Assembly: GCF_918797505.1 (NCBI RefSeq)
Contig: NC_092799.1
Coordinates: 27,466,382-27,530,381, forward strand
Direction: 5' to 3'
Length of the DNA: 64,000 nt
Source of the DNA: Bemisia tabaci
Taxonomy: Eukaryota; Arthropoda; Insecta; Hemiptera; Aleyrodidae
Below, piece by piece: positions 9,051 to 21,090 of the stretch; the stretch's first letter is position 1, and every line of letters starts with the position of its first letter. Both the position numbers and the translations under genes were made by a program. The notes under the pieces were generated by a model. The model saw only the letters and a program-made list of their open reading frames with translations. It did no database searches and was not told the DNA's origin.

Positions 9051-9833
9051 ATGGACCGAGCAAGTGACACCTTTCTACCGATGACATCCAGCATGACCAC
9101 CGAGGAGCACTACCATCCAGTTGATGAGACAATCGATGGCGCCTACACATCATATTGGATCGATGGGGGAAACACTGCGTCTGTCCACGATTTCACCAAG
9201 GTAAACCAGCAAAAATTCTATGACGTCATCAACAAACACAAAAAACAACCTACTAAAATCACCGCAATATTCCACACAGTATTTTACCATGAGAGAACCG
9301 ATACCCAGTCCGACCAATTAGTGACTTCTCTACCGAAGACCATCGTCACCGGAGAGGATCGAGACCGTTATTTAAGTAATTTAGATAGAGATTTATTAAG
9401 ACAGATTGTAAATTTACATTTTCGCAATTCGCAATGGCGATTGTTGTATGTGAAAGGTCTAGAGTTAAGAATATATGCATATCAGCCTTTGGGGGGAGGA
9501 ACGGGGGACGCGATACCGCCAAAATACAAAAAGGGGCGAGCATTGATCCAGATAAGACCCCTATGTCAGAACGATAATAAGTGTTTTAAATGGGCAATGC
9601 TCGCTAAATATTGTGAAGAGCGGTATGTAAGGTACGCTAAACAGCTGACTAAACACGAAGATAAGTATAAGTGGTGTAGTTTTCCAATGACACTGGCAGA
9701 TTTGGATAGTTTTGAGAAGAAGAATCCTGGCACATCCGTGAATGTGTACGGTGTCGATGGGCTGATGTGTAAGGGATTAACGTGTCCTGAAGAACTTGTG
9801 ATGATTTTTAGACACAAAATTATTCACTCTTAA
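9051..9833 (+). CDS. 260-aa protein resembling a Polinton/virus-type PolB-associated region
   Basis: Intact frame from ATG 9051 to TAA 9831-9833. The C-terminal half carries an 'IQIRPL..NDNKCFKWAML' block (NDNKCFKW at residues 174-181), then a '(F)P(M)..LADLDSFEKKNPG' stretch and NVYGVDG at 231-237. From memory this order (Asn-Asp-Asn-x-Cys-Phe-Lys-Trp, then phenylalanine-glutamate-asparagine-proline, then NVYG) is typical of the segment preceding the exonuclease/polymerase part of protein-primed B-family polymerases in Polinton/Maverick elements and relatives. The polymerase itself is absent: the frame ends about 23 residues after NVYG. It is therefore either a truncated relic or a stand-alone derivative. 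The preserved frame and the shared upstream 90-bp element favour a functional derivative. Confidence 0.55.
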   Translation: MDRASDTFLPMTSSMTTEEHYHPVDETIDGAYTSYWIDGGNTASVHDFTKVNQQKFYDVINKHKKQPTKITAIFHTVFYHERTDTQSDQLVTSLPKTIVTGEDRDRYLSNLDRDLLRQIVNLHFRNSQWRLLYVKGLELRIYAYQPLGGGTGDAIPPKYKKGRALIQIRPLCQNDNKCFKWAMLAKYCEERYVRYAKQLTKHEDKYKWCSFPMTLADLDSFEKKNPGTSVNVYGVDGLMCKGLTCPEELVMIFRHKIIHS

Positions 9834-10830
9834 AGGTACGCTTTTTCAAAAAAAATTAAATTCCTTATTAGTTAAGAAATTTGACAGTTATTTTGCTGAA
9901 TATGGCAACCATGCATGGGGTTAAAAGGTACCCATTTGAAATTCGTGACTTTCTGGGGATCATATCATGATCAAAAACTTATAACTTTTGTCAATTCACT
10001 GGAAAGAAAGTCCTACTTTTTTTGACTAATGTTGAATAGTAGCCGCAAAATGTTTAATTTAACTCCCTGTGGCTTTAACTTGACGATAGCGGATTATCTA
10101 ATTTAACAGAAGAGACATATGTTAAAACTAGAAATGACACGTTGCATAAAATGACCATCCAATTAGTTGATGGAATAATTTGTGTGGTTACACCAACAAA
10201 GATTCGAGTGAATGTAATAAATCTCAAAGAGTTTTAGTGATCAGAAGAGATTGTTTGAAACAAAGTAAAATAAAGTATTAAGACAATAATTGCAATAGTT
10301 TGTTCTACCGTTTGCTAAGTTATACCGAAAAATATATTTGCCGAACCAACGAATCACAAATAGTAAAACGAACCAATTCTCAAAAACGCCTCCAAATGAA
10401 GAGATAGGCAAACAACAGTGGGCGCTATTTGTCATCCCATCACTCTTATCCTTTGTTTTTCTTTGAAAGGCAACAAATGTTTACCCTCTATTAAATCGTT
10501 TGCACAAATCGTGAGATTAATTTTATGCACACAAATAAAAAACCTAGTCTTCATGGCTAGTTCCCATGCCAGGAAATGTTGATACACGAAAAAAGGTAGA
10601 TATTTCAAAAGAATAGCAAAACCCTTTAAAAAAAATTCGGATGCGATTTGCATACTTACTTTTTATAAAACGATTATTTATAATATGAAGCTCTTATTAA
10701 AATATAAAGTTCTGAACTTTGAACACCATGTTTAGAAAAATATGAATTAAATTATGTTCTTTATTATTATTCTTATTTTATGGCTCTGATACTGAGGATA
10801 CTCTGAGCGAACTTTGAAAAAAAAAAATTA
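9834..10830. other. AT-rich intergenic
   Basis: About 1 kb with no gene or repeat that I recognise. The phrase 'aaaacttataacttttgtcaa' near 9975 is of a kind common in insect DNA transposons, but no termini could be found. Confidence 0.4.
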
Positions 10831-11340
10831 AATTTACAGCGCCACCTCCTTAAACCAAGAAACCTTGATACAAAACACGTGTTTGAAACGAATAAACCAG
10901 AGTTTTTTCATGTCTAATAATTTTTTGAAAAATCTACCTTTATCTAAAGTGTTCTAAACATTTTTTAAAAAAATTGATGCACTTTATCATAAAATTAAAA
11001 AAAAAACGAAAAAGGAAGAAACAGGCGACAAAATATTAAAATTTATTTTTTATTAAATATTCATGTATAATAAAGGTAATTTAGAAAGTATACCATTTTT
11101 AAAATATTTACAATAAATGTTATTTTTTACTCATATCCAGTTTTTCTAAGTCGAAAAAAATATTTAGCCTTTCGCTCTCACGCATATTTAACAATAAAAA
11201 TAATCGAACATAATTCTATGACTTATACAGCTCAAATTCTCAGCGCTCAACCAGAAGCCCCGTTGGCTCAATAAGTAGCGCATTCGATTCGAAATAGGCT
11301 GGTCCCAGGTTCAAATCTCGATTGGTAGGTCAAAATTTGA
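10830..11340 (+). repeat. Dispersed repeat block with tRNA-like end, copy 1
   Basis: About 500 bp aligning, with divergence, to 41440-41930: the same order of 'aaaccagagtttttt', a conserved 'attgatgca' stretch, an 'aaggta.tttagaaagtata' stretch, 'atccagtttttc', a 'ttcg.tctcacg.atattcaac' stretch and finally a tRNA-like segment. It is probably an interspersed element whose 3' end is tRNA-derived. Confidence 0.7.
11257..11333 (+). repeat. tRNA-derived sequence (SINE-like, A and B boxes)
   Basis: A box-like TGGCTCAATAAGTAG near 11265 and B box-like GGTTCAAATCTC near 11310 have tRNA-like spacing. No convincing cloverleaf forms in the anticodon arm and no CCA or proper acceptor stem is seen, so I treat it as a SINE head or tRNA relic. 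The second copy at 41843-41915 is more diverged. Confidence 0.55.
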
Positions 11341-11372
11341 AAGATGGCCACATGCATTGTTGAATAGCAACG

Positions 11373-11640
11373 GTTCTGAATGTGCGTATGATGAAGGAAA
11401 TCAAGGTTATTTTAATTAAAAGAGAATACTTTAGTACAGACGAATATGATTTCTTTATTGATTTCACAGCACTGGAGCTGAACAAGGCGCTAGGGATGGA
11501 TCGAGAAACTGACTGAGAAGTCAAGAGGAGGGATGCTCCTCGTAGATGCAGATGCGTGGGAGAAACAAAACTTAAAAAGTCGTAAACTGTTTTAAGGGCA
11601 CAAGTGCACAAGGGCTAGTCACTGTGCTAGGTTGTCAGAT
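11373..11640. repeat. Dispersed repeat, partner at 63838-64000
   Basis: The stretch 'gaaatcaaggtta..tttaatt' through 'tttattgatttcacagcactg', then 'gaacaaggcg' and 'gggatgctcc' recurs at the right edge of the window. It may be an LTR or other repeat end; the partner is cut by the window edge, so the type is open. Confidence 0.6.
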
Positions 11641-13000
11641 TGATTATTGGATATTTACAATTTACATATTTACAACATATGATGTAGTTTTTCCTTTACA
11701 ACTTATCAATTTACGCAATTTTTTACAAACATTTCTCAAAATGTCTACCCCTTGATACGTTAAATTAACATTTTCAAAGGATTGATTGTACTCGTGAGAA
11801 ATAGGAGAATCAAGAATTCTAAATGTCAAGTCGAAACACTTGCATGTGTTGAGGGAAGTATCTGAATGATCGGCATTACTATTTCAAATTAGTCAAAGTA
11901 AGCTTTTTAACCTTGTTTACATTAACCCGCAATTGATTTGACACCCAAAATTACTAATTGCAATGGTTCAAACAACGCGGCCTGGGGTTGAAAATATCAT
12001 TATTTTTTTTCAGTGTTATTACCCTTTAAATGCAAAATGAAGAATATTTAAAAAAAGACTAAAAATACCGAAAATATACTGAATTTCAAAAACAGCAAGC
12101 GCCCAGGGGCAAGGCGTAGGATCCGATTTGGGAACTGAGACTTTTTCTCCCCACTCCTTATGCCAAAAAAATGGGAAAATTGCCCCGGAGCCTATCCCTC
12201 TTGCAATGATGTCATGTGGAACATCCTTGAGACCCTCCACGGGCCTCTTGGCGACAGGTGGAAGCTTTACTTTCGGGGATTCAACAGTTTCTTAAGGACA
12301 ATTATAAGGGAGCACTGTCATCACCCTAATTTACTGCAGGAGGAGATGCTGCGGATCAGAACCTACTTGAATACCACTTCAATTAAGATTCACAATGAAG
12401 TTTCTTTTTCACCATTACATATAGACTTTCAAAGAGATTTTTTTAATTTTGGGAGTTTATTTTTTACAAAAGGACCAACATTTTGCAAGAGCCATGATTT
12501 CAAATGCTTACTAATATATATATATATATATATATGTGCTTAGTGATTTGCAAACACACGATGGGTTATGAAGTTGTATGTTTTAAACATTAAGTTGCAA
12601 ATAGTAAAATAAAATAATACTTTTTCTGCTTGAAAAGAAAATGAGAGAGTAATTTTAGCCTTCTTGTTATTCTAAAACTCTTCCTGTGGATACCTTTTTG
12701 AACAATTTCTGAATAATTTCTGTTTAGCATTAGTTTTACAATCTAAGTATGCCGATTGGTGTGGAACTTTAAGGCACATTCAGTTTACAAAGAAAAAGAG
12801 AAACATTAGATTTCAATATTCGATTTGCTCAGTAACAGAATCACTTTCCTCCTAAAAACCCACGAAAAATAAATTGAACAGGAACTAATTCGTCACGAAA
12901 CAACAGCTGGGAATGAACAAAAAAGTATCTATTCAGGAGGTAATTATAATTTGAAAAACATTAACTTTAATGACTTTTAAACAGAGATAAAATAAACTGA
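11641..13000. other. Intergenic with (AT)n tract
   Basis: AT-rich sequence. A 127-codon open frame at 12160-12543 ends in a translated (TA)n run (12514-12535) and shows no recognisable domain. I do not call it a gene. Confidence 0.4.
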
Positions 13001-13010
13001 CAAAATACAA

Positions 13011-13016
13011 TTTATT
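13011..13016 (-). terminator. Poly(A) signal for the small gene at 13117
   Basis: AATAAA on the minus strand, about 100 bp past the stop codon at 13117. The paralogue at 19656 has an AATAAA at 19579-19584, about 72 bp past its stop. Confidence 0.45.
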
Positions 13017-13116
13017 TGAAAACATACAAAAAACACAAAGAAATTAATACAGAAACGAATGAGCCATTTTACAAATATTTACAGGAAAAGGCCACAATCT
13101 TGCCAGAGAGTCACTT

Positions 13117-13281
13117 CTACCTCCAACGTCGTCGGTTGACTGCATTTGCGTAACCAATATAATGTTTCAGGCATAATCGCAGTGAAAGATTTTTCAAATC
13201 CCTGGTTTTGATGAATGATCGTCCCTGCGCAGCTTTGATTGAGGCTCTGATTTTTTGCCGAGCAATTGCAGCTAAAGGCAT
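13117..13281 (-). CDS. Small basic peptide, 54 aa, terminal exon (paralogue A)
   Basis: Minus-strand frame with ATG at 13281. Just upstream is a good splice acceptor (pyrimidine-rich 'tcttcttcatttcag', then 'ttcca' and ATG), so this looks like a last exon. The first 21 residues (MPLAAIAR.KIRASIKAAQG) match paralogue B at 19656-19856 except for Q/P at residue 9. After that the two proteins are unrelated, this one ending in an Arg-rich NRRRW tail. An AATAAA lies downstream. The protein is small and strongly basic with no signal peptide. The upstream intron-like sequence (13290-13665) is also shared with B. No family recognised. Confidence 0.45.
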   Translation of the reverse strand: MPLAAIARQKIRASIKAAQGRSFIKTRDLKNLSLRLCLKHYIGYANAVNRRRWR

Positions 13282-13665
13282 TGGAACTGAAATGAAGAAG
13301 ATAAAATCTTTTGTTACGGATTATTGTAGTACTTAATTATAATACTAAGAATTTGCATCAAATTACTTTGCAGTTGTTTACTTGTTACTAAACACTTACT
13401 AACAGTAATGCTGTTATCCTTTGTCGACCTTATGTCTGGATAGAGAAAACAAACAAAGGCCAAATTCTATAAAACTGCTAACTGGCAGGGTCGCTGTGAA
13501 GCTTTTGAACCTACAATCACAATAATGTGAAAGTGGTTTCAAGGCTGCACATATTCGAGGGTTTCTGGGGCGAGTTTTGAGACCCTACTAGACAATTGTC
13601 GTGGAAAGTTTAAATGCTTTGTATATCTTAAGGGAGAAATCAGGTATACATTATATGAAATTATT
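13218..13665 (-). repeat. Duplicated gene segment, copy A
   Basis: About 450 bp closely matching 19793-20345 in the same orientation. It covers the shared start of the small ORF and its upstream intron-like sequence. Copy B has about 110 extra bp (20141-20252). Confidence 0.85.
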
Positions 13666-14332
13666 AAAACGGGATACGTTACACACACGCGTCAGTTGAA
13701 CCACAATGGAAGTTCGAGCGACGTCACTTGTTGCATGACGTTCAATCGTTTAACACGAATTACTGTATGGAAAGTATAGAGACAATGTCACACGAAAAAT
13801 TCATCATTACGAGATTAACACCGTTGAGTTCTTACAGATCCCTCCTTCGATCGTTCTCAAAACTTTCGACGTAGGATGCCTACATGTTTGGATGAGGCTG
13901 CCTACTAAGTACCGGGAGAGGTTAGATTTTCAGCTTGAGTGATTCTGTTGGGGTCATACGGGCGACTTAAAATCTTCAACTGATGTGATCGATGGACCTT
14001 TTAGACTTAAGCGTCAATGCCAAGAGTGTCTCCGACAGCTGAATTGTAGATCACCGCTGCGTTAAGCGTTAAGTCTTGAGATGCTCATCAAAATGGATTC
14101 TCAGGTGTAACATAATAAGGCATCGTCTGAAAAATTAATAATTAAATCCTACAAACGCCAACCAACGCTGACCGCTCTGCGGACTCGGAAGTACGATAGT
14201 TACCGTGCCATTGATGGACTTTTCCATGGGACCATACAAACACCGGATATACCTACCTACTTGCAAATATGTTTTCTACGATCAGTTAAAAGTAAAAACT
14301 CGTTCCAGACGCACTTCGGTTCAGTTTAAGTC
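13666..14332. other. Intergenic upstream of the poly-Asp gene
   Basis: No feature recognised. The last 60 bp before the ATG at 14333 are GC-richer ('cgttccagacgcacttcggt') and may be the 5' leader. I see no clear TATA box. Confidence 0.35.
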
Positions 14333-15280
<948 letters not shown>

Positions 15281-16038
15281 TTTCTTTCCTGGATTTTATA
15301 TTATACACGTATGATTAAATTTTGGTATTAAATAAAAAGTACGACTTAAAATAAAATCAAACTGTTATATGAAAATTAAAATCGTGCTTTACTTTTCAAA
15401 ATCACATGTTTTCGACATCTGATCTTTTTTTCTTTCCCTTCAGGGCTTTTATGAAATATTCACCTTCTTCGCGATTACGGTAGACGAAGCTTGCTGTGTG
15501 AAAGCTTATCAAAAAAATTGTATTACTCTATTCTACGTTGCAGCTACCTAACATGAAAGACTGAGTGGAAAATAATATGATTTTTTTTATTTGATTCAAA
15601 ATATGACAACCACTGATTAAATGACAGAAAGCTTAGGATTAAAAATACAACTTTGAGTGCATTACAAACTTCTCATCTGCAATGTTGGTGCGTACAATCA
15701 AACCTTGTTAATTATTCATCATCACGTTAAAAACTCGCTCATCTCATCCCGCGCTTTCATTTTGTTCTTTTAGAATATTAGAATATACTAATTCATAATG
15801 CCTACGTACATGGTGCAATTGGTGATCAACCTACCTAGGTAACATACTTAATTGCTCACCAACGCTAGCACATTACCGTCAACTACTTATTTTCGCGATG
15901 GTTCTTTAAAAATCCTTTGTACAAAATAACAAGTTTGAATAGAAGAAATGAATTTGAAGAGAGAAAAGGGGAGAAAATAGTTTTGTCTTACAGTTGTCTT
16001 GCTTCTTTGTTCTCGTAATTATGTGGGTAGCACGGATC
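15281..16038. other. Intergenic
   Basis: Holds an AATAAA at about 15333 for the poly-Asp gene. Otherwise AT-rich, with nothing recognised. Confidence 0.4.
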
Positions 16039-16557
16039 TTATCCACCTACTCGAGTTTGATTGGAATTCACACAGCAGCATAGGAGTGATGGTTGATCGA
16101 GTATCAAATTCTCTTGCCACGCTTCCAACCGTAATTCAATGAAAGCGATCATACAGCATTTACAAGAGTCTGTTACATCGAGGTTAGCACCAGGGAACCA
16201 ATCTGCGAGCGGACAACATGAAAAATGTCCATTCTTCTCGCCGGATCTAATTAATTTTTTTACATCGGTGGTCCATTTTCGCAATATCGCCGAATGATGC
16301 GAATTCAGAAGTCCACGGTTCTGAACTTTAAACCGAACGATTTCCCTCAAAACTTCTTTTGCATTTGACGTGACATCTTCGGGTTTACTGATAGCACTCT
16401 TCGATAAATCAAATTGATACACATTTTGCTCGAGGCTCATCATCGCCTCCGAAGAGTACCAAGCAAGGCGGCCGACCTGAGTGAAATCCGTCAGCGCAGC
16501 TACGTCTACGACCTCGGTCTGATCGCGATATACAGGAGAGTCATTCCTCGATGTCAC
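16039..16557 (-). CDS. Unrecognised Cys-rich ORF, up to 172 codons
   Basis: Open minus-strand frame. The track start at 16557 is GTG; no ATG lies between the upstream in-frame TAG and residue 39. The region may instead be an exon entered through the acceptor-like 'caaagctacag' just upstream. The C-terminal half has paired cysteines (SCCPLADW, DSCKCCM, LLCCCV), suggesting metal binding or disulfides, and WxxN/LxAW motifs. No domain recognised. It lies 940 bp downstream of the F-box gene end, on the same strand. Confidence 0.4.
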   Translation of the reverse strand: MTSRNDSPVYRDQTEVVDVAALTDFTQVGRLAWYSSEAMMSLEQNVYQFDLSKSAISKPEDVTSNAKEVLREIVRFKVQNRGLLNSHHSAILRKWTTDVKKLIRSGEKNGHFSCCPLADWFPGANLDVTDSCKCCMIAFIELRLEAWQENLILDQPSLLCCCVNSNQTRVGG

Positions 16558-16792
16558 GTGGCATGCTCTGTAGCTTTGATATTGACTCTATAAAATATTT
16601 AGTACTTACGGTAAATAAATTTACATCAGACGTCACGAAAAGTTGCTTCACTTTTAATCCTTGTATATAGGATGGTGATTGAATATTTTAACGATTAAAT
16701 TTTATCTCGATTACATAAAAAGAAACTTTAGTTGACTCCTTCTTCGCATTTTTCATTTACTATTTGTAAGAACTGGATAATTCCTTCTTCCT

Positions 16793-16835
16793 CGGGGTGG
16801 AAGGGGTGGGGGGGTGTGGTGTGGAGGTGGGTTGC
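16793..16835 (+). other. G-rich tract
   Basis: Runs of G (tcggggtgg, aaggggtggggggg, tggaggtggg) could form a quadruplex on the plus strand. No associated gene end within 140 bp. Confidence 0.3.
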
Positions 16836-16979
16836 TTTTTGAGTCTATCTTGTCTCAAGACTATTTAATGATCCAATGACGGTTGGGGTGTAGCTAAAGC
16901 TAGGTTAACCAGTACTCTGATAATCAAGATGGTGAAATGTAATCATTTCCGGAAACTGTGAGGAAGTTTTATGTAACGC

Positions 16980-18787
16980 TTAAAATTCCTCGCCGTCTTC
17001 GGGAATGAGGTAAGACTGCACTTTGCGAATCGTAGAATAATAAGAAAAATTCTTCGGGTCGAAAGGCTCTCGTTTCGTTCGTAAAATCAAATCTCTTGAG
17101 TGTTGACTGGATTGTCGCTCCGAACGAATTTTGGCTTTTAAGTCCGCCGTATCAATGTTTTTTACAATACGTTTAATCGACGTGACATCTCTGCGTCTAC
17201 TTTTATCAAGTCGATAATCTATAAAACTATCTAGAATATCGAAGCGGATGCTTGTAAATAGATCTTTTGGTACTCTATAATGAGGTCCTTCCACATCACT
17301 ATGCCTGTAGATTATGACTCGTTTCGGAGAGAGATGTTCGACAAAATCACTGAAGCTCGGGCTAAATATTGTAAATTCATATTGCCACGATTCCAGGAGT
17401 ATCGTGTCCAAGGAAAACCCTGCGGGAAGCGTTAATGTTGGCCATTTGATCGATTCAAAAGTAGTGTATTTTGCATCTGGCGACCTGAGATCTAATTCTA
17501 TGAGCATTGTTTTCAAATTTGGACAGCATAGGATTACGGTATGAAGGATTTCGGTTAACATCGATTGTAATATTTTGACAGCGCTAAGCTGATGGAGCTT
17601 CAGCGAAAAATGTTGTATCCTGCCGTTGAAAGACCTGTGGATGCTTGAGAGCATGTTTTTGCATGGTTCGTAGCTATCCTCGGTTGAGAATATCAAACAG
17701 AAATTCTTCAATGCTATCGAACAGGGCTTGTCACTGAAGAGAATCGAAAGATCGATTCCAATTTCAGAGATAATTAGGATTATTGTTTCGGAACACAAAT
17801 GTCGTAGTACAGAATCCATGTTCTTGAAATTTGATAATCCTAAAATGCCTCCGTCAAGCATTATCCGTACACGCTCCAACCGTTTCTCGGGAAATGATTT
17901 ACATCGAGAGGTTTTTCTTTGAAGTATTTTGTCAAGGATTGAATATACATATCTAACGCATCGCAGTCTTCGCGTCTCCTTGGATCCGTCCAAGTAGGAA
18001 GATTATTGAAGAACGCTAAATTCCAGTCAAGCGTTAAGCCGATCAGAATTTCGGAGTTTTCAGTTGCAGATAATGGTATCGGTTCCGAATCGCCAGATCT
18101 GTTAAGGGTGACACAAGAGTTTTTAAGATTCGCCGCACGACACTTTAAAATAATAACTAAAGAATGATGGGAGGTAGAATTTGGAACATTTTCGAGTTTT
18201 CTCCGCGGCAATCCATAGCTAGCGTTTTCACGATATATTAAAAATCCCAAGGAGACGACGGCTTCGGGGTAAGGCAGAGAGATTTTTACGTTCAGTGTTG
18301 TTCTGAATAACTCGAGCTTTTTCAAACTAAGCGGTGGAAATACATGTAACTCAAGGGGTTGCAAGATATAATTGTGGAAAATCAAAGGTTTGCACAGAGA
18401 TTCAGGCACACCGATGATGCGTAACGTCCGAAGATCTTCGTAAGGTCTCAAATCCACTTCGGCGTCTATGCGAAAATTTTCAAAGTGAAAGTTGTACAAT
18501 TCTACATGGCGAAATCCACACATGAATTGTTTCCTCATTTGCGCATCAAGAGTTGTCATGTCGCGCATTCCATATTCCATGGGAATCTGCAATCGGATCT
18601 TATCCCGTAAGAACTCCTCAAAAAATGAACAGGAGCTTCTTAGTTGCAGAATACTGGCACTGTCCAATAGTTCACATATAGCACGTATCATTTCATTTGG
18701 TAATTTATTAATGAATGGACAAATTTCCGCTTCAACGTCAGAATCGGCATTGCTCTGTTCTTCCTTTCGAAGAATTATCGGAGGCAT
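16980..18787 (-). pseudogene. F-box protein gene with one frameshift (paralogue of 46780 gene)
   Basis: The frame from ATG 18787 runs to 17861 (308 codons). A second frame, overlapping it over 17861-17993, continues to 16980. Aligned to the intact 565-aa paralogue, the two frames join near 17880-17930, at 'cgatgtaaatcatttcccgag', by a single -1 shift. The N-terminus has an F-box (LPNEMIRAICELLDSASILQL, about residues 29-70). The middle matches the paralogue at 'IGLTLD', and the second frame matches at KNMDSVLR, 'DLSILFS..PC.IALK.FCL' and the C-terminal 'IKRIVKNIDTADL' and 'DPKNFSYY'. F-box proteins recruit substrates to SCF ubiquitin ligases through Skp1; the target here is unknown. The shift could be a real mutation, an assembly error, or a small undetected intron. 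Confidence 0.7.
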
Positions 18788-18894
18788 TTTCTTATTCGGC
18801 CGAACTGCTAATTACTTTTTCCTCGGGTTAATTCATTCATTAACATAGAATGAACCAAATTGAATAGGTACCGGAAGCTTAAAGTGAAACTCGT

Positions 18895-18912
18895 CTCACG
18901 TTGGATCCGACT
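18895..18912 (-). promoter_or_regulatory. Promoter motif shared with the 46.78-kb F-box gene
   Basis: GGATCCAACGTGAGA, read on the minus strand 122 bp before the ATG, resembles GGATCGAACGTCAGA 115 bp before the ATG of the intact F-box gene, with further matches (G..TTC.CTT) following. The similar spacing suggests a retained promoter element. Confidence 0.4.
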
Positions 18913-19655
18913 TTACCGTCTACTTTAACGAGTTCTCAGTTGAATTGGCAATATATCCACTCATTAAATGTGTAAAGCTATATGGCCCCGAGATTCCATC
19001 AACGCTTTACAAAAGAACTTTCGAAGCGACTTCTTTCGCAAACTTGGCAAGAGTTAAGCTTAGAACCGCCATTACATACCTGAAAAATCTAATTTAGAAA
19101 TAAATACCGCTGAAGCTTAAGAAAAAGGGAAGTTGTTTCTCTCTGTAGGTAGTATAATGCATTGGAGATACAAGGTTGTTCAGGCGCACCGCGCAGGACA
19201 GACTCAATCCTGGTGCGTGACATCTCAACACAATAGACGAAGCTTCAGGTAATTCTTAGGAGGTATTTTTCTATCGATTCTGAATAAACTCGACACAAGT
19301 GGGTACTTTTCAACGGGAAACTTTAATTTTTGTTCAGATTCTCAAAATTCTAAAATCCTAGATGCCAAGGGGGGGGGGGCTGGCGACCAAAAGAGCGATG
19401 ATATTATCTTTTAAAATTAATATTTTTAAATTTAAAAAAGCTATGAGGGGCGGCTCGTGGAGCGGGTCGCACGTCCAGGTGCACATCTACTCGGCTAGGC
19501 GTGAGAGCTAATCACAGTAAGTTCTTTATGATGACCATGGGAGGAAACACACTGACAGATGAGCGAAAATTTTATATTTTTATTTGAATACAGCAATAAT
19601 TGTTGCAGAGTTTTAAAATCTTAACATTCATTCAATGGAGAATAAATTTAACAGT
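18913..19655. other. Intergenic
   Basis: Contains a G-run at about 19371 and no recognised gene. Confidence 0.35.
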
Positions 19656-19856
19656 TTACCATATGGCTCTGGGGCTTAATTTATAAAAGAAGGTTTTGTT
19701 TCGAATTATAATAACATGAGCTACTGTCCCTTCCGCTATTTTCTCGCGCGCTTCCAGCTCAATCTGCATCGGGCAAAAACCGTGCAAAAAAAATCGCCCC
19801 TGCGCAGCTTTGATTGAGGCTCTGATTTTTGGCCGAGCAATTGCAGCTAAAGGCAT
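19656..19856 (-). CDS. Small basic peptide, 66 aa, terminal exon (paralogue B)
   Basis: ATG at 19856, directly preceded on the minus strand by the same acceptor-like sequence as paralogue A (…cttcatttcag, ttcca, ATG). Residues 1-21 match A with one change (P for Q at position 9), then diverge fully into a different C-terminus (…GRFFLHGFCPMQIELEAREK…). AATAAA at 19579-19584 lies just downstream. The shared head and different tails look like two copies that have acquired different 3' sequences. Function unknown; the chain is short enough that it might be non-coding. Confidence 0.45.
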   Translation of the reverse strand: MPLAAIARPKIRASIKAAQGRFFLHGFCPMQIELEAREKIAEGTVAHVIIIRNKTFFYKLSPRAIW

Positions 19857-20345
19857 TGGAACTGAAATGAAGAAGATAAAATCCTTTGTTACGGAGTAAC
19901 GTTGTACTTAATTATAATACTAAAAATTTGCGTCAAATTACTTTGCAGTTGTTTACTTGTTACTAATCACTTACTAACGGTAATGCTTTTTTTCTTTTGT
20001 CGACCTTATGTCTGGAAAGAGAAAACAAACAAAGGCCAATTTCTATAAAACTTGTAACTGGCAGGGTGGCTGTGAAGTTTTTGAACTTACAATCACAATA
20101 ATGTGAAAGTGGTTTCAAGGCTGCACATATTCGAGGGTTTGAAACTTCACTTCAGATGGCTCCATCTTCCCTCACATCTTCACTACATCTGTTAATGATA
20201 GAAAAGTTATTGAAGTGCTTGATGGTAGTCAACAAGGTTATTGGTTATTCCTTTGGGGGAGTTTTGAGATCGTACTAGACAATTGTCGTGTTAAGTTTAA
20301 ATGCTCTATATATCTTAAGGGAGAAATCAGATATACATTATGTTA
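19793..20345 (-). repeat. Duplicated gene segment, copy B
   Basis: Matches 13218-13665, with an extra segment at 20141-20252 that is absent from copy A. Confidence 0.85.
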
Positions 20346-20520
20346 GCTGTGGTCGTCTCGTTAGCGTCAACGTACTTACTAAGTATAGGTAAGCCACTGT
20401 TAGAAATCATGTAGGTACCCACCGGTTTGTTTATCAGAGTCCCCGGAATCTGTCAGCTTCTGTAGATCCTCCATTTTCTATTCCAGGAATTTCAGCAAAC
20501 TTAGCGTTTGGCGGGTTACT

Positions 20521-21090
20521 AAATGGCCAGTTTGGATATTCTGGAGCAAAATATCAATAAATTAGAATTTACATTTAATGGGTTTTGTAAGGCACAAAGA
20601 AAATTCATCAACTATGTTGAGATGACTGAAATTATAGATACCTTCAAGAAAAACCCTACTAACCTTCTGAAAGAGAACTTTCGTATAGTAGGAATCCTTC
20701 TCTTAAAACTTGTTAACTACTGCATTACAGAAGGTATCTTTCCTGAATTTTTCAAAAAAGGAACTAACACCCCTCTCATTAAAAAGGGTAATTGAAAGCT
20801 GATTACAAACTATCGGCCCGTCACTGTAATTCCAACCTTAGCTAAAGTTCTAGAAAAAATCCTTTATAATTAATTTTACAGCTGTTTTGAAACCAACCAG
20901 TTGTTTTACGATCAGCAATTTGGCTTTCGTAAAAAGAAATGCACAACTTGGGCAATTCAAGAATTAGTGGACAACATTCATTCTGCTTTCGAAAACAATT
21001 CTCCTGTAGCGAGCATCCACTTTCACCTGACTAACACATTCGATACAATAGACGACAATCTTCCTCGAAAAAAAGATCAATAAAATTAGT
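20521..21090 (+). mobile_element. Non-LTR retrotransposon reverse transcriptase relic 1
   Basis: Broken frames read, in order, 'KLVNYCITEGIFPEFFKKG..TPLIKKGN', then (after a stop) NYRPVTVIPTLAKVLEKI, then QFGFRKKKCTTWAIQELV. These are the early reverse transcriptase blocks of Jockey/CR1-like elements. Several stops interrupt the frame, and the catalytic region is missing because relic 2 begins at about 21070. Confidence 0.8.

Noticed and set aside
11257..11333. Functional tRNA gene
   Set aside because: A/B boxes are recognisable, but acceptor and anticodon stems do not pair properly and a diverged copy exists within a repeat; better explained as tRNA-derived repeat.
12160..12543. 127-codon ORF
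   Set aside because: It runs into a translated (TA)n microsatellite, has no domain, and its antisense is equally open; no support for coding.
17861..17993. Programmed -1 frameshift in the F-box paralogue
   Set aside because: The junction sequence does not present a canonical X-XXY-YYZ heptamer in the zero frame and no downstream pseudoknot was apparent. A simple indel is more likely.
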